Below, piece after piece: positions 46,373 to 59,135 of a stretch of DNA of 64,000 nucleotides. Every line of letters begins with the position of its first letter. The first letter of the stretch is position 1. The stretch is from positions 964,376,281 to 964,440,280 of the forward strand of contig OY856412.1 of NCBI GenBank assembly GCA_963693085.1, in the 5' to 3' direction. Below the pieces are notes generated by a model. It had not been told where the DNA came from. It ran no database searches and was given only the letters and a program-made list of their open reading frames with translations. Origin of the DNA: Alisma plantago-aquatica (Eukaryota; Streptophyta; Magnoliopsida; Alismatales; Alismataceae). Made by a program: the position numbers and the translations under genes.

Positions 46373-49300
46373 TGTGGAAACACATCCCATTATCATAAAG
46401 ATAACGAGGTGTTACGTGAAAACGTGCGGAAATCACCAGTACCACAGATTATGAAAATACGGGTTAATTAAAACCGATTGCGGAAAACTGATAAACTATG
46501 AAACCATTACTTTCCAGTCCTCATCCTTCACAGAAACATGTCATATATATATCTACATGAGATCTGAAACGTGTTCACAGCTTTACTGAAACAGATGTCC
46601 ATCCATCACAAGATTTCACCACCTGTTCATATACATCGAGGCCCGCATCCAGCCAACAACAGGATATACAAAACATCATCGATTGTTCATCGTGAAACAT
46701 CATCAAAACACTGCCAAGTACCTGAGAGTACAAGGATGACTCTAGACTCTACTATAAAACATCCAAAACAACAACATATCCATCCCTTGCCTTCTACTGC
46801 TCTTCAAGCTGCTCGGCCGCAACACCACAACCACGACCACGTCTACCTCGACCACCTGAAAACCAGCGGAGTGAGACAATTGAACAATTGTCCCAGTGGG
46901 AAACATAACTTCCCACCACAACTACAGAACCTTAGCAAGATAACTATAACAGTAGATAATTATTAACAAGTATAACCAGAGTAGTCTATAAATATATATA
47001 GCAAAGCTATTCTTACCGACAAGCTTACCAGCTGTACAAAATATCTCTCAACAGAACGTGTTTAACAGAATGATATATAATGTCACATAACCTGATTATC
47101 CAGACAAGGCATATTACCACAAACTTGATGAATATAGAAGTACCTGCAGATATACCATAATTATCTACACAAACAAGGCCTCAACCAATGTTTCGTGTTT
47201 AACCTACGCAGTAAATACTAAACGGTTGTATTATGTGTTATTATGCCCCGAGGATTTGAATCGTACCATTCAAATCCAACCTCTAGCTGCGAAGCCCAAG
47301 ACTGGTGCCATACAAGGTCAATGGAAGAGCCGGACTCCACAACCTCCCACCTCGTGGTCAGTACACGAGTACAACACAAGCAGGACCGTAGTCACATGCT
47401 GAAGTGGTCTAAGCCACTGGGTCAGCTCCATAGGCGACCCTCACTCTAGCCCGCCTTGGTACAGGTCTCGGCGCTAGTACTACTGAGCCACGGGCCTGAT
47501 CACCGTGCTCTGAGCCATGAACGCATTCATGCTCTTCACATCACATATCCTAAGCCATGGGCCTGTTCACCATGCTCTATATATGTATCTGAGTATGTAA
47601 CCGAAGTTACACTCTTACCTCCTTACTTTAGGCTAGGAGTAACCTCACATATTCAACAATATGCGCTCCGGGTTAACCCGTAGGAAAACCCGTTTCACCA
47701 TCACCAAGTCCTAACGAGGATGGATCTATGGCCAGGGCAAACTACATGATATATTTCACTGTGATTAATTAGTATCTTTTAGATGGATTGCAGGATTCAA
47801 CCAAGTTGTATAACATGCAAGATATAACAGAAAATAAAGAACATTATATTATTATCGAAACCTCATCAACCTGATCCATCACAAGGATCCAGCATCACAT
47901 GTTACCACTTGACCTCTTACCAATCATCCAGATCCATATCAAGGATCATCACATACCATAGGATATCAATCCTTCATCATGTACTGTCACTGCCTCTCAA
48001 GGCTCACATCATCATCATCATGGGACCAACATATTACATATATAATCTCATAGAACAAATATCAAGGTCATGTTACTCATCACATATGTCACATAGCCCT
48101 TTCATGGCTACACATCACCTGCATGGTTAGGATACACCATAACCATAGATTCAACATAAGGAATATGCTCACTATCATGAGCTATCATTCAAGATAACCT
48201 ATTCATCAATATTACACTATTTGATGATCAAGCTTGTTAAGCACATCATACTATAACCATGCCTACCCTTATCTCAGGATTATACAAACAATCAAGGTAT
48301 TCACTTTATATAATAATTATGTTGAGTATACAAAGCAGCTATTGTTATTACCAAAATCATTACTGTTACCATCCTATATCATCATTCATATCTTTGTCAT
48401 TAAGCCTCCATTAATGTAACAACCATTAATATTGCCATTAACAATTAATCGTAAGACTTACATCATGCATGCCGTTACTACCCTTGTTACCACCATTACT
48501 ATTATCAAGATTATTACTATCATCATCTACTATCATCTTCATTGCTATGTCATTAAGCAAACTAATAATGTAACGGTCACTTAGCATCATTATTAACATT
48601 ATTATTGCCTTCACTACTAGCATGGCATCACCATCATTTATATTATTACCATCAACAACATTATTAACATCTTTGCTATCAATAGCACCATTAACGTTAT
48701 GGTTATCATTACCATTGTCATAGGGCATCACTATCATTTATATTATTACCATTGTCATAGGGCATCACTATCATTTATATTATTACCATTGTCATAGGGC
48801 ATCACTATCATTTATATTATTACCATTGTCATAGGGCATCACTATCATTTATATTATTACCATTGTCATAGGGCACCACTATCATTTATGTTGTGTATAA
48901 GCGTTTATTTACATAACACTTGAAACCGTCACCATAGGACCACATACCCTCACTAATACCTCACAATCCTCACCTAAACATCTTCACACAGCTAGGGCAT
49001 GGGAAGGCAGCAACGCTGCGTTGCACCCAACACTCTGCTCATGACGCGGTGTCACAAAGGAGGGGTGTCGGGCATCAGTGCTATCGGGCAACGCCCGTTG
49101 CACCACTAACGCCCGTCACACACAACGCCCGATCAACATGGGATAACACCCAGCTAACAACCCTACAACGGCCAAGAGAGAGAGGGAAAGATTGAGAGAA
49201 CACTCCTTAAAACGTGCAACTGGCCTAACGGCCGACACACACCCAAACCAGGGGCGTGGCACCCGTCACAACCCCCTCCTGACGCCCGACACCTTCGAGG

Positions 49301-50378
49301 GGTATCGCCCGATACACCCCCACAACTATCGGCCGTCTCACCTTCTCTCTATCGCGCGTCACAACCTCAAGAGGATAACGCCCGTCAGGGCTATCGGCCA
49401 GCATCATGTTGCATGTCGTGCAACTCCAAACCAACTCTCAAAGGAAGTCTTATCGTCCACCACAAGGACCAAGCCTATTGTCCAACATAGAGAGCACTCT
49501 ATCACCCAACTCCAAGGTAAGGGAACTATGTCATCCAACCTCAAGGATATCGCCCACCCAAGGCTGACGCCCGTCAGGCCTGCTGTCCAGCACAACCATA
49601 TCGGCCAACACAGGTACAAAGCAAGGTACACTAGCATATGAACAAGAACATAACGAGAGGAAAGGAGTTAGGGATAGAAATTATGCAACCCGCCTTGAAG
49701 CTCCAAGGAAGAAGAAGAAGCACTCCAGCTCCAAGGGGTATCGTCCACCACAGCTCCAAGGAAGTGTATCGGCCACCACAAGCAAGATGGAGAGGGATAT
49801 CGTGCACTCAAGGTGGAGGAGAAACCAAAAGGGCAAAGGAAGCTAAGGAAAAGGAAAGGACCATATATATAGAAGGAAAGGGTGGAGAAAACAAGGTAGA
49901 TCCATGCCATGTGTCGTCCACCCAAGGGACACTTGTCCTAGGGTTCAAGCTAACACACTAGCAAGGCATGGGACACTTGTCCAAAATATGCACCAAGTGT
50001 CCACCAGGCATCACGGGCGACACAGGCAGTAGCTCTGCTGGGCGACACAAAGCAGGTCCTGGCCGACACAGGCTCAAGAAAGCCCTACCAAAGCACCTCA
50101 AGGCCCAAACAAGCTCAACTCAGGCCCAAAGAACTCAAGCAACAAGCCCAAGCCTTCCTTTCAACCCTAGAGGAAGTAAAGAGAGGAAAACATCTCACAA
50201 GATGACCAACTTGTACACAAAACCCTAAACTTGGTATCTTTGCAAGTAGCCCCTCGAACTCTCAACAAAGCACAACAAAACCCTAATGACCACTTTAAAG
50301 GTGATTAGCAAGCACCAAAGCATCAAGATTAAGCAAAACAAATAGGGTAAACCCTAAACGCAGGTCAGGGTCCTTACA
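46373..50378 (-). repeat. 3' LTR of the Tekay element
   Basis: The LTR is 4,006 bp. It contains CAT/ATT-rich simple sequence (48420-48720), five copies of a 37-bp tandem repeat (48717-48900) and GC-richer text at 49000-50000. Open frames such as 49638-49961 recur in the other LTR only because LTRs are copies; no product was recognised. Confidence 0.9.
48717..48901. repeat. 37-bp tandem repeat, five copies
   Basis: The GTCATAGGGCATCACTATC unit starts at 48717, 48754, 48791, 48828 and 48865, each 37 bp apart and nearly identical. The partner LTR has four copies (57492-57640). Confidence 0.9.
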
Positions 50379-50390
50379 ATCTAACCCCCT

Positions 50391-53300
50391 TTAAGGGATT
50401 TCGTCCCTGAAATCTGAAGAGAAAAGCGAGGGATACTTCCTCCTCATCTCTTCCTTAAGCTCCCACGTGGCTTCCTCAACGCCACGACGCTGCCAAAGAA
50501 CTTTCACAAGAACCAGGTCCTTCCTCTTCATCTTCTTGATCCTTCTATCAAGGATCGCCACAACACCTTCCTCGTAGGTCACATCTGCATCGAGCTCAAC
50601 CTCAACTGGCTGTATCACTGTACCTAAATCCGGATGACTTTTCTTCAGCATACTGACATGAAACACTGGATGCAACCTGTGCAACTCTGGAGGCAACTCT
50701 AACTCGTAAGCTACCTTTCCAACACGTGCTCTGACTGAGTAAGGCCCCATATACCTGGGAGCTAACTTACCCTTCCGACCAAACCTTAACACTCCTTTCC
50801 ACGGCGAGACTTTGAGATATACTTTGTCCCCTACCTGGAACTCCAAAGGTCGTCGGCGATTGTCTGCATAAGACTTTTGCCTGTCCTGTGCCACTTTCAA
50901 CTGTTGTTGTATCACTTTGATCTTATCTGTCATCTGTTGAACTAATTCAGGACCCAAAAGCTGATACTCACCAGACTCATACCAACACAAAGGAGATCTG
51001 CACTTCCTTTCATACAAAGCTTCATAGGGAGCCATGTCAATGCTCAGCTGATAACTGTTGTTGTAGGCAAACTCTATCAAACTCAGATGTACATCCCAGT
51101 TGCCTAGAAACTGTAGAACACAAGCTCGAAGAAGATCTTCTAAAGTCTGAATAGTCCTTTCAGACTGTCCATCCGTCTGCGGGTGAAAAGCTGTACTGAA
51201 CCTCAACTGCGTTCCCAATGCCTTGTGCAATTGTTCCCAAAAACGACTCGTAAACTGAGGACCTCTGTAAGAAACTATCGTTGCTGTCACACCATGCAAA
51301 CATACTATCTCATCCACATACACTCGAGATAGTTTCTCAGCTGTATACATCGTCTTCACTGGTAGACAATGGGCAGACTTAGTCAATCTGTCCACTATCA
51401 CCCAAATGGAATCATGATTCCTAGTTGTCCGGGGTAGGCCAACTACGAAATCCATGGTTATATGATCCCATTTCCACTGTGGTATCGGCAAAGGTTGCAA
51501 CGTTCCTGCTGGTTTCTGATGCTCAGCCTTTACTTGCTGACAAACCGCACACCTTGCCATGAACTCAGCTACATCTCTCTTCAAATCGGGCCACCAAAAC
51601 AAATCCTTCAGACTATGGTACATCTTGGTGACACATGGATGCATAGCATACATCGATGTATGTGCTTCCTCAAGCACCAACTTCCTCAGATCATCAGCAT
51701 CCAGAACCACCATCCTATCACGATAGCAAACTAGTCCATCCTCAGACTCATGAAACCCATCACGCTTGTCGCTGCCGAACTTTGATCTGATCAACTGTAC
51801 CGCATCATCTGTCTGTTGTGCATCCTTGATCTGCTATCTCAATGTAGGTTTAACTCGTATCTGTGCGAAAAGACCAGTTAATAGAGAAACTTCCATCTGC
51901 ACATTCATCTGCCGTAGAGAAACAAACATATCTCACCTATGGCATACCAAAGAACTCAATTGTGTCTTCTGTACCGAAAGAGAAGGAAAAGGCTTTCTGC
52001 TAAGCGCATCAGCTACCACATTCGCCTTACCAGAATGATACTCGATAGTGCAGTCATAATCATTGATCAACTCCATCCATCGTCGTTGTCGCATGTTCAA
52101 CTCTTACTGCGTAAAGATGTACTTCAGATTCTTATGATCCGTAAAAATCTGACATACTTCCCCATACAGATAGTGTCTCCAAATATTTAACGCATGAACC
52201 ACTGCTGCCAACTCCAAGTCATGAGTCGGATAGTTCTCCTCATGCTTCTTAAGCTTTCGCGAGGCAAAAGAAACCACATGATCTTCCTGCATCAACACGC
52301 AACCTAAACCTTTCTTGGAAGCATCACAGAAAACAACATAGCCTTTCCCAGGCTCTGGCAAGATCAACACTGGAGCACTGGTCAGTTTCTCCTTCAAACT
52401 CTGGAAAGCTTACTGACATCGATCATCCCAAACAAAGGTACATCCTTCCTGGTCAACTTCGTCATCGGTAACACGATCACACTGAAGTCCTTGATAAACC
52501 TCCGGTAGTATCCTTCCAAACCAAGGAAACTACAAACTTCTGTCGGCGTCTTCGGTTGATCCCAATCCGCAACGGATTCTACCTTCTTCGGATCTACTTT
52601 GACTCCTTCTGTAGATATCACATGACCCAAGAAAGTCACTTCGTCCAACCAGAACTCACATTTACTGAACTTGGCATACAACTGATGTCGACGAAGAAGA
52701 GTCAATTCTCGACGAAGATGTTGCTCATGCTCTAGCCTGTCCCGACTATAGATCAAGATGTCATCTATAAAGACTACAACAAACTGATCTAAAAATGGAC
52801 GGAACACCCTGTTCATCAGGTCCATGAAAGCAGCAGGTGCATTGGTTAACCCAAACGGCATAACCACGAACTCGAAATGACCATACCTCATCCTGAAAGC
52901 TGACTTTGGTATGTCATCCGCCTTTATCCTCAACTGATGATATCCAGATCGTAGATCGATCTTCGAAAATATTGTAGCACCACGCAACTGATCGAACATA
53001 TCATCTATCCTTGGCAACGGGTACTTATTCTTGATCGTGAATTTGTTCAACTGCCAGTAGTCTATACACAACTGCATCGAACCATCCTTCTTCTTAACGA
53101 ACAACACGGGAGCACCCCACGACGACGTACTTGGTCGGATAAAACCTTTCTCCAACAACTCTTGCAACTGCTTCTTTAACTCTGCCATCTCTGCTGGAGC
53201 CATCCTATACGCTGACTGTGCAACTGGCTGTGTTCCAGGAACCAGATTGATCTCGAAATTAATCTCTCGGGGTGGAGGAACACCAGGAAACTCCTTAGGA

Positions 53301-54010
53301 AACACGTATGCAAACTCTCGAACCACTGACACCTCCTCAAGATTAGGACCCTTCGCCTTGGTAACCACAACTGTATCCACCACGTGAGCTAGGAACGCCT
53401 CACATCCTTGTCCTAACAACTTATCTGCCACCAAAGCTGATACCAAACACGTCGGAAGAATCTTCCTATCTCCCTAGAAGATCCACTTCTCTCCAGCAAC
53501 ATCAAACACTGCCTTCTTGGAACCACAGTCCAAGACAACCTTATACTTCTCTAAGGTATCCATCCCTAGGATAACATCGAAACCATGCATATCAAGTGGT
53601 ATAAGATCCACTTGAATGCGATGTCCCGAGAAAGACAAGACACAAGATGGACACTCTTCTCTAAGAAAAGAGGAACCATCAAGAGGGGTTTCTAACAACA
53701 AACTATCCCTCTTATAGCTAACAGGTAAACGACAGTTTTCAAGCATACTATAGGCGGTAAAAGAGTGTGTAGCACCCGGGTCAACCAGAACAGATATAAA
53801 GCAAGAAGAAGACATATCAGAATGAAATAACTCCATCTGACCTGTCACCACTCGCGGGTTGACTATCGCCTCCAGCTGACTCATAGCATAGAATCGAGCC
53901 GTTGCTTGCTGTCCATGACCTCTGCTACCACTGGGCTGATGTCGATCTGATCCTTGTTGGTTCTGCCTTGACTGCTGCGTCACTTCAACATCTCTATTCG
54001 GGGAATGCAA
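50391..54010 (-). pseudogene. pol: Tekay Pol (protease, RT, RNase H, integrase, chromodomain), broken
   Basis: The protease region has VDPGATHSF (about 53780), then a TAG at about 53474. The RT (53446-52500) shows [20 protein letters not shown] and [12 protein letters not shown] frameshift near 52430 precedes RNase H (52397-52104, [14 protein letters not shown]), and a TAA interrupts just after it. The last frame, 51794-50391, holds an HHCC-like region (CAVCQQVK), the integrase core and a chromodomain (VAILDRRIKKMK, then EATWELKEEM). The integrase second acidic position is VSYRGPQF where relatives have Asp in place of Tyr, so catalysis should be lost. RT also has DYWQLNK where DYRQLN is usual. 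Not functional as it stands. Confidence 0.9.
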
Positions 54011-55035
54011 CTTGAGATGCCCGGTCTATCCGCAGAGATAGCACGCCCTATCTTCAAACCGTGGCCTAGATGGCCCTGTTACTGCCACTGAAGCTGAACT
54101 CTGCGCCTTAGACGGTGAAGAAACATAACCTTCCCCTTACTCGGAGACCACTGAGAAGGTACACCAAAGCTTCTCATCACTGACGGTGCTGAAAACCTGG
54201 GCTTCTTGAAGCCACCAAACCTCTGTCCATGAAATTGAGCAGGTCTTTTAAGAGACATAGACTCTCTTTTCTCTCGTACCATCCTCTCGATCCGTCGAAC
54301 TAATTCCATGAATGAAGCAAACCGCTCTCGGTTCTCCAACGCAGACACTGGGGTCTTCAACTCAGCACTCAAACCCTTCTCGAAACATCTGATCCGTTCC
54401 TCGTCTGTTGTCGCCATGTGAGGACAAAACCTCAATAGATCCATAAACTTAGCCTCATACTCGGTGATGTTCATCATTCCTTGTCTCAGGTTCTCGAACT
54501 GACTAACCTTCTCATCCAGATACGTCTTGGGAAAGTATCTGATGATGAACTCACATCGAAACACTTCCCAACAGATCACCTCACCAGGCCGCTTCTCTTC
54601 TTCTATGGTCCACCAGTGACCAGCACTACCCTTCAGAAGGTAGAGAGCATGCTTTACCTAGTCTTCTTTGGGGATGTCGAGGATCCGGAAAGCCTTCTCA
54701 AGACTTGTCAGCCACAGATCTGCATCTGCTGGATCAGCAGTTCCAGCATAATCTAAAGCTCCAACTCGGCAAAGCCGTTCGAAGGTCTTCCCAACACCCG
54801 ATGCTTCTCCATGGGGAACCTCTACTCACGGAGGAGGCACTGGTAATCGCTCAACCATGAGATTCATCGTAGCCATTAACTGCCCCATAAGCTGTTGGTA
54901 AGCAGGATGTTCAAGAATGGCTGGGTTAGGTTAGGGGACCTCAGGCACCCGATCTTCATGTGCCTGTCCATCTACTCCATCAACCGATGCAACATCACTG
55001 TACTCAGCAGAGTGTTCTTCATGGTTTCCAGACAT
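54001..55035 (-). pseudogene. gag: Tekay Gag, broken
   Basis: The start is the ATG 55035-55033 (MSGNHEEHSAEY). The frame contains stops near 54932, 54827 and 54659. The capsid-like part has FERLCRVGALDYAGTADP and YFPKTYLDEKVSQFENLRQG. A one-base shift near 54125 moves the C-terminus to another frame. There the CCHC knuckle is damaged: CYLCG is followed by a stop, and the final Cys position is Ser. A nucleocapsid function is therefore unlikely. Confidence 0.82.
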
Positions 55036-55142
55036 CTGGACTTTTCTTCCACTGAGGGCAGAAGATATGTAAGAAATCCTGGAAAACTCATAAGAACAGA
55101 CTCAACCTAGTCCTAAATCCCTGTAGACTCAGCGAACCTAAA

Positions 55143-55154
55143 GCTCTGATACCA
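55143..55154 (-). other. Primer binding site of the Tekay element
   Basis: Element orientation reads TGGTATCAGAGC, 6 bp inside the 5' LTR edge at 55161, complementary to initiator tRNA-Met. Confidence 0.88.
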
Positions 55155-55160
55155 AAAACT

Positions 55161-58100
55161 TGTGGCAACACATCCCATTATCATAAAGATAACGAGGTGT
55201 TACGCAAAAATGTACGGAAATCACCAGTACCACAGATTATGAAAATACGGGTTAATTAAAACCGATTGCGGAAAACTGATAAACTATGAAACCATTACTT
55301 TCCAGTCCTCATCCTTCACAGAAACATGTCATATATATATCTACATGAGATCTGAAACGTGTTCACAGCTTTACTGAAACAGCTGTCCATCCATCACAAG
55401 AGTTCACCACCTGTTCATATACATCGAGGCCCGCATCCGGCCAACAACAGGATATACAAAACATCATCGATCGTTCGTCGTGAAACATCATCAAAACACT
55501 GCCAAGGACCTGAGAGTACAGGGATGACTCTAGACTCTACTACAAAACATCCAAAACAGCAGCATATCCATTGCTTGCCTTCTACTGCTCTTCAAGCTGC
55601 TCGACCGCAACACCACGACCACGACCACGTCTACCTCGACCACCTAAAAACCAGCAGAGTGAGACAATTGAACAATTGTCCCAGCGGGAAACATAACTTC
55701 CCACCGCAACTACATAACCTTAGCAAGATAACTATAGCAACAGATAATAATTAACAAGTATAACCAGAGTAGTCTATAAATATATATAGCAAAGCTATTC
55801 TTACCGACAAGCTTACCAGCTGTACAAAATATCTCTCAACAGAACGTGTTTAACAGAATGAGATACAATGTCACATAACCTGATTATCTAGACAAGGCAT
55901 ATTACCACAAACCTGATGAATATAGAAGTACCTGCAGATATACCATAATTATCTACACAAACAAGGCCTCAACCAATGTTTCGTGTTTAACCTATGCAGT
56001 AAATACTAAACGACTGTATTATGTGTTATTATGCCCCGAGGATTTGAATCGTACCATTCAAATCCAACCTCTGGCTGCGAAGCCCAAGACTGGTGCCATA
56101 CAAGGTCGATGGAAGAGCCGGACTCCACAACCTCCCACCTCGTGGTCAGTACACGAGTACAATACAAGCAGGACCGTAGTCACATGCTGAAGTGGTCTAA
56201 GCCACTGGGTCAGCTCCATAGGCGACCCTCACTCTAGCCCGCCTTGGTACAGGTCTCGGCGCTAGTACAACTGAGCCACGGGCCTGATCACCGTGCTCTG
56301 AGCCATGAACGCATTCATGCTCTTCACATCACATATCCTGAGCCATGGGCATGTTCACCATGCTCTATATATGTATCTGAGTCTGTAACCGAAGTTACAC
56401 TCTTACCTCCTTACTTTAGGCTAGGAGTAACCTCACATATTCAACAATATGCGCTCCGGGTTAACCCGTAGGAAAACCCGTTTCACCATCACCAAGTCCT
56501 GACAATGATGGATCTATGGCCAGGGCAAACTACATGATATATTTCACTGTGATTAATTAGTATCTTTTAGATGGATTGTAGGATTCAACCAAGTTGTATA
56601 ACATGCAAGATATAACAGAAAATAAAGAACATTATATTATTATCGAAACCTCATCAACCTGATCCATCACAAGGATCCAGCATCACATGTTACCACTTGA
56701 CCTCTTACCAATCATCCAGATCCATATCAAGGATCATCACATACCATAGGATATCAATCCTTCATCATGTACTTTCAATGCCTCTCAAGGCTCACATCAT
56801 CATCATCATGGGACCAACATATTACATATATAATCTCATAGAACAAATATCAAGGTCATGTTACTCATCACATATGTCACATAGCCCTTTCATGGCTACA
56901 CATCACCTGCATGGTTAGGATACACCATAACCATAGATTCAACATAAGGAATATGCTCACTATCATGAGCTATCATTCAAGATAACCTATTCATCAATAT
57001 TACACTATTTGATGATCAAGCTTGTTAAGCACATCATACTATAACCATGCCTACCCTTATCTCAGGATTATACAAACAATCAAGGTATTCACTTTATATA
57101 ACAATTACGTTGAGTATACAAAGCAGCTATTATTATTACCAAAATCATTACTGTTACCATCCACTATCATCATTCATATCTTTGTCATTAAGCCTCCATT
57201 AATGTAACAACCATTAATATTGCCATTAACAATTAACCGTAAGACTTACATCATGCATGCCGTTACTACCCTTGTTACCACCATTACTATTATCAAGATT
57301 ATTACTATCATCTTCATTTCTATGTCATTAAGCAAACTAATAATGTAACGGTCACTTAGCATCATTATTAACATTATTATTTCCTTCACTACTAGCATGG
57401 CATCACCATCATTTATATTATTACCATCAACAACATTATTAACATCTTTGCTGTCAATAGCACCATTAATGTTATGGTTATCATTACCATTGTCATAGGG
57501 TATCACTATCATTTATATTATTACCATTGTCATAGGGCATCACTATCATTTATATTATTACCATTGTCATAGGGCATCACTATCATTTATATTATTACCA
57601 TTGTCATAGGGCACCACTATCATTTATGTTGTGTATAAGCGTTTATTTCCATAACACTTGAAACCGTCACCATAGGACCACATACCCTCACTAATACCTC
57701 ACAATCCTCACCTAAACATCTTCACACGACTAGGGCATGGGAAGGCAGCAATGCTGCGTTGCACCCAGCACTCTTCTCATGACGCGGTGTCACAAAGGAG
57801 GGGTGTCAGGCATCAGTGCTATCGGGCAACGCCCGTTGCACCACTGCCGCCCGTCACACACAACGCCCGATCAACATGGGCTAACACCCAGCTAACAACC
57901 CTACAACGGCCAAGAGAGAGAGGGAAAGAGAAAGAGAACACTCCTTAAAATGTGCAACTGGCCTAACGGCCGACACACACCCAAACCAGGGGCGTGGCGC
58001 CCATCACAACCCCCTCCTGACGCCCGACACCTTCGAGGGGTATCGCCCGATACACCCCCACAACTATTGGCCGTCTCACCTTCTCTCTATCGCGCGTCAC

Positions 58101-59135
58101 AACCTCAAGAGGATAACACCCGTCAGGGATATCGGTCAGCATCATGTTGCATGTCGTGCAACTCCAAACCAACTCTTAAAGGAAGTCTTATCGTCCACCA
58201 CAAGGACCAAGCCTATCGTCCAACACAGAGAGCACTCTATCACCCAACTCCAAGGCAAGGGAACTATGTCGTCCAACCTCAAGGATATCGCCCACCCAAG
58301 GCTGACGCCCGTCAGGCCTGTTGTCCAGTACAACCATATCGGCCAACACAGGTACAAAGAAAGGTACACTAGCATATGAACAAGAACATAACGAGAGGAA
58401 AGGAGTTAGGGCTAGAAATTATGCAACCTGCCTTGAAGCTCCAAGGAAGAAGAAGAACCACTCCAGCTCCAAGGGGTATCGTCCACCACAGCTCCAAGGA
58501 AGTGTATCGGCCACCACAAGCAAGATGGAGAGGGATATCATGCACTCAAGGTGGAGGAGAAACCAAAAGAGCAAAGGAAGCTAAGGCAAAGGAAAGGACC
58601 ATATATATAGAAGGAAAGGGTGGAGAAAACAAGGTAGATCCATGCCATGTGTCGTCCACCCAAGGGACACTTGTCCTAGGATTCAAGCTAACACACTAGC
58701 AAGGCATGGGACACTTGTCCAAAATATGCACCAAGTGTCCACAGGCATCACGGGCGACACAGGCAGTAGCTCTGTTGGGTGACACACCAACCTGCTGGGC
58801 GACACAAAGCAGGTCCTGGCCGACACAGGCTCAAGCAAGCCCTACCAAAGCACCTCAAGGCCCAAAAAAGCTCAACTCAGGCCCAAAGAACTCAAGCAAC
58901 AAGCCCAAGCCTTCCTTTCAACCCTAGAGGAAGTAAAGAGAGGAAAACATCTTACAAGATGACCAACTTGCACACAAAACCCTAAACTTGGGTTCTTAGC
59001 AAGTAGCCCCTCGAACTCTCAACAAATCACAACAAAACCCTAATCACCACTTTAAAGGTGATTAGCAAGCACCAAAGCATCAAGATTAAGCAAAACAAAC
59101 AGGGTAAACCCTAAACGCAGGTCAGGGTCCTTACA
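55161..59135 (-). repeat. 5' LTR of the Tekay element
   Basis: The LTR is 3,975 bp and matches 46373-50378 over its full length with scattered substitutions and small indels. These include one fewer 37-bp repeat (four copies, starts 57492, 57529, 57566, 57603). There is also an extra 'gggtgacacaccaacctgct'-type insertion near 58780 relative to the other LTR. Confidence 0.9.

Larger units (their letters stand above)
46373..59135 (-). mobile_element. Tekay/Del-type Ty3/gypsy chromovirus with 4-kb LTRs
   Basis: Full structure on the minus strand: 5' LTR 55161-59135, PBS 55143-55154, gag 54001-55035, pol 50391-54010 ending in a chromodomain, polypurine tract at 50383-50393 and 3' LTR 46373-50378. 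LTR ends are TGTAAGG...CCACA. The two LTRs are very similar along their whole length, implying a fairly recent insertion. Flanks are cctat on the left and atttt on the right, so no target duplication is present. Confidence 0.93.

Noticed and set aside
48717..48901. CRISPR-like regular repeats
   Set aside because: The 37-bp units are head-to-tail without unique spacers, in a plant LTR; a minisatellite.
49638..49961. Open frame repeated almost identically at 58376-58699
   Set aside because: Both lie at the same place in the two Tekay LTRs; they are similar because LTRs are copies, and no protein motif is visible.
55143..55160. tRNA gene fragment
   Set aside because: Matches only the initiator tRNA 3' end and abuts an LTR; it is the primer binding site.
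58970..59115. Telomere-like AAACCCTAA motifs
   Set aside because: Isolated single units inside the Tekay LTR, also present in the other LTR; no tandem array.
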